Source: Acetobacter musti (GTDB lineage Bacteria; Pseudomonadota; Alphaproteobacteria; Acetobacterales; Acetobacteraceae). Taken from it: a stretch of 64,000 nt of DNA. The stretch covers positions 39,773-103,772 of the forward strand of contig NZ_WOTB01000017.1 in assembly GCF_011516835.1 (NCBI RefSeq). Reading direction: 5' to 3'. Both the position numbers and the translations under genes were made by a program. Under the pieces are notes generated by a model. It had not been told where the DNA came from. It saw nothing but the letters and a program-made list of their open reading frames with translations, and ran no database searches. Position 1 is the first letter of the stretch, and the number at the start of each line of letters is the position of its first letter. Shown here piece by piece: positions 45,517 to 53,776 of the stretch.

Positions 45517-46647
45517 ATGGCAACCGACCACGAAAGCGCAAAAATCTGGTGTGATGAGGATGGTCATCGCAAATATGGGGATTTCGCCGACTTCAACGAA
45601 TGGTTCGATAGCCCTGAGGGCGCTGAACTGCGCGTTCAGGCACTTGTGGAAGGGTTGGCAAGCCCCAGCAAGGCATTCTTCGCTGGCGACCGGGCAGCCT
45701 ATAACGTCATGCTGGATTGGTTCCGGCTCGAACGCCGCAACGAGTGGCTGAGCGCCGAGACACTACAGGAGCTTGTTGGCGACACTCATTGGTCCGAGCG
45801 CAACTCAACGCGATTCGATCAGCTCTGCGACCGGATGGCGGCAGGTGATGTCGTGCCCTTCATCGGTGCCGGGCTGTCCGCGCCAGGCGGTTTTCCGACA
45901 TGGAAAGATCACCTTCGCCAGCAGGGCCGAACGGCAGGCATGGCTGTCGCCACCGTCGAAGACCTGCTGGCGCAAGGGCACTACGAAGAGATTGTCGATC
46001 AGATCGAGCAGCAGCGCGGACATGATGTATTTGCGCAAGAACTTCGCGATGCCTTCACCAAACATGGAACCGTCCCGCCAGTCTACTATCTGATTGCCGA
46101 ACTGTTTCAGGACACCCTCATAACCACAAACTATGATCGGCTAATCGAACAAAGTTTCGACTCTGGCGGCAGTAAAGCGGTGGAGGTACTGACCCCCGCC
46201 ACGATCTTGAAGCCGCCCGATGCTGTCAAGGTGACAGTCGTCAAGCTCCACGGCAACGTTGGTGCGCCCGGAACGTGCATCCTGAGCAAGGGGCAATATG
46301 ACGCGGCTTATGGCGCGGACGCCATTGACCTTACTCGACCAATCCCACAAGCGCTCGACTACTATTTCCGCAACAGTAGTCTTCTGTTTCTGGGCTGCGG
46401 CCTCAATCAAGACCGCACCCTCCGCGTGTTTGAGGCTATCAAGATCAAGGCAAGGGCAGACGGCGCGGACCTGCCACAGCATTTTTCCATCGAGCAATGC
46501 CCCGGCGATGAAGCAGCGCTGATCGCCCGCAACGAATATCTACTGCGTATCGGCGTCACCCCTATTTGGTTCCCCGCTGGTGATTTCGATTTCGTCGAAG
46601 GTATCCTGCGGCTGGCGCGCAACGAGCTGCACTTTCGGCAAGAGTAA
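45517..46647 (+). CDS. SIR2-domain protein coupled to the type I restriction operon
   Basis: A 376-residue protein. Residues about 105-365 form a SIR2-like domain: nucleotide-binding VPFIGAGLSAPGGFPTW (113-129), TTNYDRLIE (203-211), the likely catalytic His in VVKLHGNVG (His245) and LLFLGCGLNQDR (289-300). The key positions for NAD cleavage are present. Residues 1-95 are an unrecognised domain with many Trp, Asp and Phe residues (DFADFNEWFDSPEGAEL). There is no membrane segment. In other anti-phage systems (Thoeris, DSR, SIR2-HerA, short Argonaute) SIR2 domains destroy NAD on infection; a similar role here is inference from the 5-nt spacing behind hsdS. It might instead be a regulator or a passenger of the island. 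Confidence 0.85.
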   Translation: MATDHESAKIWCDEDGHRKYGDFADFNEWFDSPEGAELRVQALVEGLASPSKAFFAGDRAAYNVMLDWFRLERRNEWLSAETLQELVGDTHWSERNSTRFDQLCDRMAAGDVVPFIGAGLSAPGGFPTWKDHLRQQGRTAGMAVATVEDLLAQGHYEEIVDQIEQQRGHDVFAQELRDAFTKHGTVPPVYYLIAELFQDTLITTNYDRLIEQSFDSGGSKAVEVLTPATILKPPDAVKVTVVKLHGNVGAPGTCILSKGQYDAAYGADAIDLTRPIPQALDYYFRNSSLLFLGCGLNQDRTLRVFEAIKIKARADGADLPQHFSIEQCPGDEAALIARNEYLLRIGVTPIWFPAGDFDFVEGILRLARNELHFRQE

Positions 46648-47040
46648 CGGATTAGAAGTTGAGGCAAGTGCTATAGCGATGGATGAATAGCTATTGTCCT
46701 CAAGAGAGCTTGTCGGCAGGTTATTTCCCACACTCAAACCTATGACATGGCCGGCTCTGTTGCACAAAATGTTGAGTAGCTGCGTTTTGATCTTTGATCC
46801 TCTAATTTTTTACCAGACGGCCTGCGTGAGGGGTATTCCGAACGCGGCGTAGCAATTAAGGATGGCAACACGGACGTGAACCGTTTTTTGTTCTGGGAGT
46901 TATGTCCGCTTTACGAAAAGCCAAATTCTTACCGAAGTGTCCGACATGAGGGCGTAATCGGACATTGAGATTCGTTGATTAAACAAAACCATTGTCGTTT
47001 TGAACCTAGAATGATGTCTACTTACTTTTCAGATTAGCCT
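46648..47040. other. AT-rich intergenic tail of the island, with a possible IS end
   Basis: No gene was recognised. At 46753 GGCTCTGTTGCACAAA resembles the terminal repeats of IS6-like or IS5-like elements, which often begin GGCTCTGTTGCA, but no matching partner repeat or transposase was found close by. Further on, GTGTCCGACATG and AATCGGACATT around 46938-46967 form an imperfect repeat. The segment is more AT-rich than its right flank. Confidence 0.35.
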
Positions 47041-47045
47041 GATGG

Positions 47046-47093
47046 TTTCCAAAGGTCTGTGACCTTTGGCGGGGTTCGGGGCGGAGCCCTGAG
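47046..47093. repeat. Double-hairpin intergenic repeat, divergent copy
   Basis: AAAGGTC-tgt-GACCTTT (47051-47067) forms the first stem, followed by GCGGGGTTCGGGGCGGAGCC, whose second stem is imperfect. It is a variant of the better conserved elements at 57985 and 60467. Like those it lies between convergent reading frames, here the SIR2 gene and the truncated mfd copy. Confidence 0.65.
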
Positions 47094-47116
47094 GCCCCTT
47101 CCCTTTCGGTGGTCAG

Positions 47117-47452
47117 TTACCCGCCCGCGCGGCGGGCGAGGTCGATGCGCTGGACGTTGGTGAATTCGCGAACGACGGCGAGTTTGTGGTCGGGGCGGAG
47201 GCGGACGGTGCCGTCGGCCCATTTGGCCATCCAGCGGATGAGGCCTTCGGGGTTGGCGAAGTGGTTGCCTCTGAACTGGAGGACCATGCCCTTGGGGCCG
47301 GCTTCGAGGCGTTCGATGCCGGCGGCGCGGCAGTTTCGTTTCAGTTCGACGACATCGAGCAGGTTTTTGAGTTCGGGCGGGACGGTGCCGAAACGGTCTA
47401 CGAGTTCGGCTTCCGATGCGAGGGCGCTGATGCGGCGGCAGAGGCCGAGGCG
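47117..47452 (-). pseudogene. Truncated second copy of the mfd 3' end
   Basis: About 325 bp aligning with the C-terminal coding part of the intact mfd (about 49927-50272), in the same orientation. By eye there are seven substitutions outside one 21-bp deletion, about 98% identity. The deletion is between two copies of GGCTTCC, suggesting slippage. The frame encodes ISALASEAELVDRFGTVPPE, KRNCRAAGIERLEAGPKG and RPDHKLAVVREFTN, then ends early with RAGG and stop instead of the normal C-terminus. No upstream part of mfd and no start are present. It is a fragment left by duplication or by recombination with incoming DNA. Confidence 0.85.
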
Positions 47453-47512
47453 GAATTTTATATTCGGATGCGCCCCTGACGGGATCATTTATATAATCCG
47501 GCATGGACTGCC

Positions 47513-47740
47513 ATGAAAGGATGCGCGCGGAGCGATCGCGCCATATTCGGGAAGATCCCTGCATCTCCCGTGGCTCTGACGGGGCTTCCTGATTGTCTCA
47601 TGATCGGCGGCACGCATCTTCAGGCTCATCGCGCGGCGGTATCGCTCCGCAAAAAGGGTTGCTCTGTGCAGGATCGGATGAACATGCGATGGCCTGAATT
47701 CGAAGCTCCACGCTGTCTGCGATGACGCATGTCATCTGGT
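47513..47740 (+). pseudogene. Frameshifted IS5-family transposase fragment
   Basis: The first frame gives AIFGKIP and then LMIGGTHLQAHRAAVSLRKKG, close to the LMIDATHLKAHRTAASL pattern around the first catalytic Asp of many IS5-family transposases; here the Asp is replaced by Gly. From 47682 another frame continues with GLNSKLHAVCD, the next conserved block (GGLNSKLHAVCD). At least one frameshift and loss of both ends show it is dead. It lies directly beside the truncated mfd copy, between it and the diguanylate cyclase gene. The family call is from remembered sequence patterns. Confidence 0.7.
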
Positions 47741-47819
47741 CACCGACAAAGGAATACAGCGGTTGCTTCAGAGAGGCCCTTACAGAGGCGTCTCCGGCGT
47801 GACTGAACGGGAAGAACGA

Positions 47820-49094
47820 TCAGCCATTGAGCGAAGCTGAAGTCTGACGATCGACGGAGATCGTCTTCTCCGGTGTCAGCGCAAAGTCTCCTGACGGAAC
47901 GGCGGCCTCATCAGATGTTCTGGCCTGATCGTCAGAATACAGAACGACACGGTTTCGACCGGAGCGTTTAGCCGCATAGAGCGCCTTGTCGGCCCAGGCA
48001 AATACGTCGCTGAACCGGGACAGGGAGCCACTGCAAATACCGATGCTCAGTGTGACTGTGAATATTCGGGAATCCGCCTTGTGTGAGTGCTCACGGAATA
48101 TGTCTCTGAAGGTCTCGGCAAAGCCGATGATTTCCTGTTCCGTCCGGTTCCGCAGGATGATAACGAACTCCTCACCACCGATCCGGAAAAATACATCCTG
48201 ACTCCCTGTAAGCCGGCGACCTGCAGAAGCGAGAGCCATAAGTACGGCGTCGCCAGCGGCATGGCCATAGGTATCGTTGACTGCTTTGAAGTGGTCGATG
48301 TCAGCGAGCAGCACGGCAAAGGTGTCCCTGTCGCTGGCATGCTGACTGATCCATTCATCCATGGCGCGGCGGTTGCCGATCATAGTCAGGGTGTCCTGCA
48401 TAGCCAGACTGCGATGCCTTGCTGAGATCTGTTCGCGAGACAGGGCAATAAGAAGGAAGATGACACCGAAGACTTTTGTGACGGCCAGGGCATTATATGT
48501 GACAATCGCCCACAGCGCCGTGGGAGCAGAGCCGAGCGGCTGCGGCAACCATGGTGAGAGAACCATGCACAATATGATGACAAATCCGTAAAAAATCAGA
48601 AGTCTGAACAGGAAGAAGCTGGCGGGCGTTGCGGTTGAGCCAGCTTTGCGGACATCGCGCGCAGCAGCGAAATGAAAGCCGGCAATGAGGATCAGCCATA
48701 AGGCGTGATTTACACGCTGCAGCAGGCCCGTGGAGCCGGCAAGGGACGAAAAGGCAAGCATGATGAGGCAGAGGACGACATGCAGAATATAATGGACAGG
48801 TTGTCCTGCGACGAGACGGATAGCCTGCCATCCTGTAGCGGTTGCAAGGCCGATAAAGAAAACACCGAGCCGCAGCCCCCACAGGCCGGGAAGTATTTCG
48901 GGGTGAGCCAGGATCAGGGCGGCTACAGCGCCGCACAGAAACGGGGTGAGATAGTAAAAACCGCTCCAGGACCGGCCGGCACCCGGGGCAAGCAGCATAA
49001 AGCCGATGCCGGCCAGCAGTATAACAGCTGCATCGCAACAGATCAGAGGTACAGCATTATCGGGAGTAAGAGGTGGCGGGATGATTTCCGGCAT
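47820..49094 (-). CDS. Membrane-bound diguanylate cyclase (GGDEF domain)
   Basis: A 424-residue protein that probably makes cyclic di-GMP. Seven or eight membrane helices occupy residues about 15-225; a short linker leads to the GGDEF domain (about 240-400) with DTLTMIGNRRAMDEW, LADIDHFKAVNDTYGHAAGD and the active site GGEEF (306-310). The R-x-x-D inhibitory site five residues before it reads GSQD, so product inhibition by that site is unlikely. The C-terminal 30 residues are unstructured. The ATG at 49094 is assumed; a GTG at 49148 in frame is possible. Base composition lacks the strong strand skew of the mfd-recG region, so the gene may have come with the adjoining island. Confidence 0.87.
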   Translation of the reverse strand: MPEIIPPPLTPDNAVPLICCDAAVILLAGIGFMLLAPGAGRSWSGFYYLTPFLCGAVAALILAHPEILPGLWGLRLGVFFIGLATATGWQAIRLVAGQPVHYILHVVLCLIMLAFSSLAGSTGLLQRVNHALWLILIAGFHFAAARDVRKAGSTATPASFFLFRLLIFYGFVIILCMVLSPWLPQPLGSAPTALWAIVTYNALAVTKVFGVIFLLIALSREQISARHRSLAMQDTLTMIGNRRAMDEWISQHASDRDTFAVLLADIDHFKAVNDTYGHAAGDAVLMALASAGRRLTGSQDVFFRIGGEEFVIILRNRTEQEIIGFAETFRDIFREHSHKADSRIFTVTLSIGICSGSLSRFSDVFAWADKALYAAKRSGRNRVVLYSDDQARTSDEAAVPSGDFALTPEKTISVDRQTSASLNG

Positions 49095-49148
49095 TATGGG
49101 CGGCTGACTGCTGACGGGTGCAGGGCACACGTATGCCCGGAAAAGCAC

Positions 49149-49874
49149 GCAGCGAGATATGAGGAAGCGGCCCGCTTCCGGTATGGTAGCGCGGCGGTTT
49201 CGAACATCAGCGACTGACCGTCTGTTGTCATTCCGTTCGCCTCTGTGCTGACAGCCTGATCACAGGTGGCAAAAAAATCTTACTAAGGCGTTCACGTTAA
49301 AGTATCTTTTAAGAACGAGCTCTGAAGTCAGAGCTCTCCCGGAACGTGGCGCGTCGGAGAACGGAGATACTGGAATCCGGAGTAATATCATCTGCTCTTA
49401 TGCATGATGACGGATGATGTGATCTCGCGAACTGTAATCCTTTAACATATCAGACAGAGGATGTTGCCTGCTCCTGCAATATTCTGCTCTGGATGCGCGA
49501 AAATACGAAACAACGGCAGGCATGCGGTTATCGGGAGCAAAATGGCCAGAAACCCCGGCCTGAACTAATCCCCCGCGCTGACATTTACAGGGTAAATGAT
49601 ATAATCCAGTCCGCGTCTTCCACAAATAGTGTGGTCGTCTGGTATGGGCCGGTAATAAAAATCAGTTATCGTCTGTTCCTTTTTCAGGTGGTAATATGCT
49701 TCAGCATATCAGGTTTATATTACCATATAAAGTCATTTTATTCTTCTAGATTCTATCTGAATAAGTATCTTCCTCCGACAGATGACCATAAACCACAAGT
49801 ATTATTGAACATATTCTATATGACCTGTCGTTTTTTTGAAAAGAGGTTGAGGCCTTAAAGCTTTCCTTTGACGA
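49149..49874. other. AT-rich intergenic region with two hairpins
   Basis: About 725 bp between the cyclase gene and mfd, more AT-rich than anything nearby, particularly 49600-49860. A perfect dyad GAGCTCTGA-ag-TCAGAGCTC lies at 49317-49336, and GGTAATAT/ATATTACC at 49691-49725 forms a second hairpin. A 121-codon open frame at 49493-49858 (+) has no recognisable features and is not called. This may be the right edge of inserted DNA, which would end at the mfd stop. Confidence 0.45.
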
Positions 49875-52800
49875 TCAGTTGCTCGCCGGAACGCGGCGGG
49901 CGAGTTTTTCGAGGGCCTGGGTGACGCGGCGGGCGAGGTCGATGCGCTGGACGTTGGTGAGTTCGCGGACGACGGCGAGTTTGTGGTCGGGGCGGAGGCG
50001 GACGGTGCCGTCGGTCCATTTGGCCATCCAGCGGATGAGGCCTTCGGGGTTGGCGAAGTGGTTGCCTCTGAACTGGAGGACCATACCTTTGGGGCCGGCT
50101 TCGAGGCGTTCGATGCCGGCGGCGCGGCAGTTTCGTTTCAGTTCGACGACATCGAGCAGGTTTTTGAGTTCGGGCGGGACGGTGCCGAAACGGTCCACGA
50201 GTTCGGCTTCCATGGCCTCGCTCTCGGCTTCCGATGCGAGGGCGCTGATGCGGCGGTAGAGGCCGAGGCGGACGGGGAGATCGGTGACGTAGGTGTCGGG
50301 GATGAGAACGGGGAGACCGAGGACGATGTTGGGGGTCCAGTCGCGGTCGGCGGCGCGTTCCCTGCCCTTTTCGGCCCGGAGGTCGGTCACGGCGTCCTGG
50401 AGCATCTGCTGGTAGAGCTCGATGCCGACTTCGCGGATGTGGCCGGACTGTTCGTCGCCGAGGAGGTTGCCGGCGCCGCGCAGGTCGAGATCGTGGGAGG
50501 CGAGCGTGAAGCCGGCGCCGAGAGTGTCGAGCGTCTGCATGATTTCGAGACGCTTCTGGGCTGACGCGGAGAGGACGTGGGTCTGGGGCCAGGTGAGGTA
50601 GGCGTAACCGCGCTGCTTGCCGCGACCGACGCGGCCGCGGAGCTGGTAGAGCTGGCCGAGGCCGAACATGTCGGCGCGGTGGATGATGAGGGTGTTGACG
50701 GCGGGCATGTCGAGGCCGCTTTCCACGATGTTGGTGGAGAGCAGGATGTCGTGCTTGCCGTCGGCGAACTCGGTCATGACGCGTTCGAGTTCGGTTGGGG
50801 AAAGCTGGCCGTGGGCCTGGATGAGCCGGGCGTCGGGGACGATCTCGCTGAGGCGCTCGCCGAGACGGTTGAGGTCTTCGATGCGGGGGGCGACGCAGAA
50901 GATCTGGCCGCCGCGGAAACGTTCGCGCTGGATGGCCTCGCGGATGACGACGCTGTCGAACGGCATGATGAAGGTGCGGACGGCGAGGCGGTCGGTTGGC
51001 GGGGTGGCGATGAGGCTCATTTCGCGCACGCCGGAGAGGGAGAGCTGGAGGGTGCGCGGAAGGGGTGTTGCGGAGAGGGTGAGGACGTGAACGTCCTCGC
51101 GCAGGGCTTTGAGTTTCTCTTTATGGGTGACGCCGAAATGCTGTTCCTCGTCGATGATGAGGAGGCCGAGATCGGCGAACTGCACGGTTTTGGCGAGCAG
51201 GGCGTGGGTGCCGATGACGATGTTGACGGTGCCGTCGGCGAGGCCTTTGCGGACTTCGGTGGCTTCTTTTCCGGTGACCATGCGGGAGAGCTGGGCGACG
51301 CGGAGGGGGAAGCCCTGGAAGCGGGTTTCGAAGGTTCGGAAGTGCTGGCGGGCGAGGAGCGTGGTCGGGACGACGACGGCGACCTGGGTTCCGGACATGG
51401 CGGCGACGAAGGCGGCGCGGAGGGCGACTTCGGTTTTGCCGAAGCCGACATCGCCGCAGACGAGGCGGTCCATGGGGCGGCCTGAGGCCATGTCTTCGAG
51501 CACGTCGGCGATGGCGTGGGCCTGATCGTCGGTTTCGACGAAGGGGAAGCGGGCGCAGAATTCTTCCCAGAGGCCTTCGGGCGGAGCGAGCGAGGGGGCT
51601 TCGCGCAGGGCGCGGGCGGCGGCGGTTCGGATGAGGGCGCCCGCCATGTCGCGGATGCGCTGCTTCATCTTCGCCTTGCGGCTCTGCCAGGCGACGCCGC
51701 CGAGCTTGTCGAGGGCGACGCCGGCCTGATCGGAGCCGAAGCGGCTCAGCAGTTCGATGTTTTCGACGGGGAGATAGAGTTTCTGGCCGCCGTCGTAGAG
51801 CAGGCGGAGGCAGTCGTGGGGCGCGACGCCGACGCTGACGGTTTCCAGGCCGTCGTATCGGCCGATGCCGTAATCCTGGTGGACGACGAGGTCGCCTTCG
51901 GTGATTTCGCCGGCTTCGGAGATGAGTTCGTCGGCGCGGCGGCGTTTGCGGGGCGGGCGTCCGATGCGTTCGCCGAGGAGATCCTGTTCGGAGATGATGG
52001 CGATGTCGTCGCCGATGAAGCCGCGGTCGATGCCGAAGGTGAGCAGGCCGATGGGGCCGGGCTTCATTTTTGCGGCCTGGGTCCAGGAGTCGAAGGTTTC
52101 GACGGCGAGTTTATTGTCCTGGAGGAGGGTTCTGATGCGTTCTCGGGAGCCGCGTGTCCAGGCGGCGATGTAGCAGCGGCGTTTTGTATCGGCCCAGGTC
52201 TGGGCCTGATCTTTCACGAGGGTGAAGACCTGTTCGCGCTCGCCCTGGGGGGTGAGTTTGGCGAACATGATGCCGGGGCGGCCGAAGGCGTCGATGCCGG
52301 CGGTGCCGTCCGGTTTTGCGAAGGGGCTGAAGCGGGTGACGGGGTGGCGGCTGAGAGCGGCGTCCCAGGCTTTGCGGTCGAGGTAGAGGAGGTGTGGCGG
52401 GAGGGCGCGGTAGGGGGTTTCGCCTTCGCGGGGCGGGGTGCGGCGGGCTTCGTAGTGATCCTGGATCATGTCGAAGCGGGCGGCGAGGGATTCGTCGACC
52501 TGGTGGTCCAGGGAGATGGCGGCTTTGGGAAGGTAATCGAACAGGGTTTCCATTTCTGTGTGGAACAGGGGGAGCCAGTGTTCGATGCCGGTGTAGCGGC
52601 GGCTTTCGGTGACGTGTTCGTAGAGGGAATCGGACGCGGCGGCGGGGCCGAACTGGTCGCGCCAGGCGGATCGGAAGCGGGAGACGCTTTCCGGGTCCAG
52701 CGAAAATTCCGAGACGGGGCGGAGGGTGAGGCTTTTGACGGTGCCGGTGGAGCGCTGTGTGCCGGGGTCGAAATTGCGGATGTTATCGACTTCGTCGCCG

Positions 52801-53372
52801 AAGAGGTCGAGGCGGACGGGTTCGGGCTGTCCGGCGGGGAAGAGGTCGAAGATGCCGCCGCGTGTGGCGAATTCGCCGGGCTCCATGACGGTATCGGTGC
52901 GGGTGTAGCCGTTGGCGATGAGGAGTTCGATCAGGAAGGACTGATCGAGGCTTTCGCCCTGAGCGATGGTGAGGGACTGGCCTTCGAAGGCTTTGCGCGG
53001 GGAGACGCGCTGCATGAGGGCGGCGGGGGTTGTGAGGACGATGCGTCCTTTTTTCTTCGGGTCCGGTTTTTCGAGCAGGCGGGTCAGGGTGGCGACGCGC
53101 TCGGCGATGATGACGGGGTTGGGGGAGACGCGGTCGTAGGGGAGGCAGTCCCAGGCGGGGAAGCGGAGGGTTTCGATATCTTCGCCGATATAGGTGAGGA
53201 GGTCGCTGAGCCGGGCCATGGCGGCGTCGTCGCGGGCGACGTGCAGCACGGGGCCGTTGTGTTCGCGGGCGCGTTTCGCGAGGAGGAAGCCGTCGAATCC
53301 TTCGGGGGCGCCCCAGACGGTGGTGGCCCGGGTTGCGGTTTTGACGTCAGCGTCCATCAGCGACAGTTCCAT
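49875..53372 (-). CDS. mfd: Transcription-repair coupling factor
   Basis: A 1165-residue ATPase that removes RNA polymerase stalled at DNA damage and recruits UvrA. Domains in order: UvrB-like N-terminal module (about 1-330), polymerase-interacting domain (about 495-560, EITEGDLVVHQDYGIGRYDGLE), RecG-like translocase with Walker A VCGDVGFGKTEVALRAAF (about 640), DEEQHFGV, LSATPLPRTLQLSLSG and QLRGRVGRGKQRGYAYL, then the TRCF C-terminal domain (about 1010-1120). All expected parts are present, so this is the functional copy. Codons end mostly in C on the minus strand. A 3' fragment of it recurs at 47117-47452. The gene sits 33 bp behind sdhE. Confidence 0.96.
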   Translation of the reverse strand: MELSLMDADVKTATRATTVWGAPEGFDGFLLAKRAREHNGPVLHVARDDAAMARLSDLLTYIGEDIETLRFPAWDCLPYDRVSPNPVIIAERVATLTRLLEKPDPKKKGRIVLTTPAALMQRVSPRKAFEGQSLTIAQGESLDQSFLIELLIANGYTRTDTVMEPGEFATRGGIFDLFPAGQPEPVRLDLFGDEVDNIRNFDPGTQRSTGTVKSLTLRPVSEFSLDPESVSRFRSAWRDQFGPAAASDSLYEHVTESRRYTGIEHWLPLFHTEMETLFDYLPKAAISLDHQVDESLAARFDMIQDHYEARRTPPREGETPYRALPPHLLYLDRKAWDAALSRHPVTRFSPFAKPDGTAGIDAFGRPGIMFAKLTPQGEREQVFTLVKDQAQTWADTKRRCYIAAWTRGSRERIRTLLQDNKLAVETFDSWTQAAKMKPGPIGLLTFGIDRGFIGDDIAIISEQDLLGERIGRPPRKRRRADELISEAGEITEGDLVVHQDYGIGRYDGLETVSVGVAPHDCLRLLYDGGQKLYLPVENIELLSRFGSDQAGVALDKLGGVAWQSRKAKMKQRIRDMAGALIRTAAARALREAPSLAPPEGLWEEFCARFPFVETDDQAHAIADVLEDMASGRPMDRLVCGDVGFGKTEVALRAAFVAAMSGTQVAVVVPTTLLARQHFRTFETRFQGFPLRVAQLSRMVTGKEATEVRKGLADGTVNIVIGTHALLAKTVQFADLGLLIIDEEQHFGVTHKEKLKALREDVHVLTLSATPLPRTLQLSLSGVREMSLIATPPTDRLAVRTFIMPFDSVVIREAIQRERFRGGQIFCVAPRIEDLNRLGERLSEIVPDARLIQAHGQLSPTELERVMTEFADGKHDILLSTNIVESGLDMPAVNTLIIHRADMFGLGQLYQLRGRVGRGKQRGYAYLTWPQTHVLSASAQKRLEIMQTLDTLGAGFTLASHDLDLRGAGNLLGDEQSGHIREVGIELYQQMLQDAVTDLRAEKGRERAADRDWTPNIVLGLPVLIPDTYVTDLPVRLGLYRRISALASEAESEAMEAELVDRFGTVPPELKNLLDVVELKRNCRAAGIERLEAGPKGMVLQFRGNHFANPEGLIRWMAKWTDGTVRLRPDHKLAVVRELTNVQRIDLARRVTQALEKLARRVPASN

Positions 53373-53405
53373 GAGGTTGGGGCCGGCCTGGTTTTGTGCC
53401 GGGGG

Positions 53406-53747
53406 TCAGTCTGGTTTTGCGGGCTCGCTGATGATTCCGGCGCGTCGGTGGGCGTCGTTCAGCAGGGCGCGCAGCATGGGGGTTTCATTTTCGGGCGGTA
53501 CGGGGAGGCGGTTGAAGAGCCAGTCGGTGAGGATGGGGTCGGGGGTTTCGAGGACGGCTTCGATATCGTCGAGGTCACTTGCGGTCATGGTGCTGACGTG
53601 CCGCTCGACGAAGCCGCCGATGAGGATATCGGTTTCGAAGGTGCCGCGATGCTGGGAGCGGAACAGGAGGCGGCGGCGGCGGCGCTCCAGGTCGGCCTGT
53701 TCCTCTGCGGAGGATGTGACGGGGGTGATGGTTTCGTTTTGTTCCAT
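53406..53747 (-). CDS. sdhE: Succinate dehydrogenase assembly factor SdhE (FAD assembly, DUF339)
   Basis: A 113-residue protein of the SdhE/SDHAF2/YgfY family, which helps attach FAD covalently to the flavoprotein subunit of succinate dehydrogenase. The diagnostic RRRRLLFRSQHRGTFETDI with the R-G-x-x-E-x-D signature is at about residues 22-40, followed by the helical bundle (LDDIEAVLETPDPILTDWLF). It lies immediately upstream of mfd and divergent from recG with 29 bp between the starts, an order seen in other Alphaproteobacteria (recG, sdhE, mfd). Confidence 0.92.
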   Translation of the reverse strand: MEQNETITPVTSSAEEQADLERRRRRLLFRSQHRGTFETDILIGGFVERHVSTMTASDLDDIEAVLETPDPILTDWLFNRLPVPPENETPMLRALLNDAHRRAGIISEPAKPD

Positions 53748-53776
53748 GGCGCCGCTGTCCTATAGCCTTGTGGCTG

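Noticed and set aside
40072..46647. A complete known composite defence system such as DISARM, BREX or Thoeris
   Set aside because: No PglX/PglZ, DrmA/B, BrxL or TIR-domain gene is present; the genes are plain HsdRMS plus one SIR2 protein.
46753..46768. GGCTCTGTTGCACAAA as end of a complete insertion sequence
   Set aside because: Only one end-like sequence was found, with no facing partner, target duplication or transposase within reach, so no element is called.
49493..49858. 121-residue + strand frame in the AT-rich gap before mfd
   Set aside because: AT-rich composition makes the residues look varied, but no signature, no ribosome-binding site and no homologous pattern were seen.
50577..51485. 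Long + strand open frames opposite mfd (for example 302 and 749 residues)
   Set aside because: They are mirror frames of mfd produced by its GC-rich, C-ending codons; they give low-complexity Asp/Gly/Glu-rich translations with no family resemblance.
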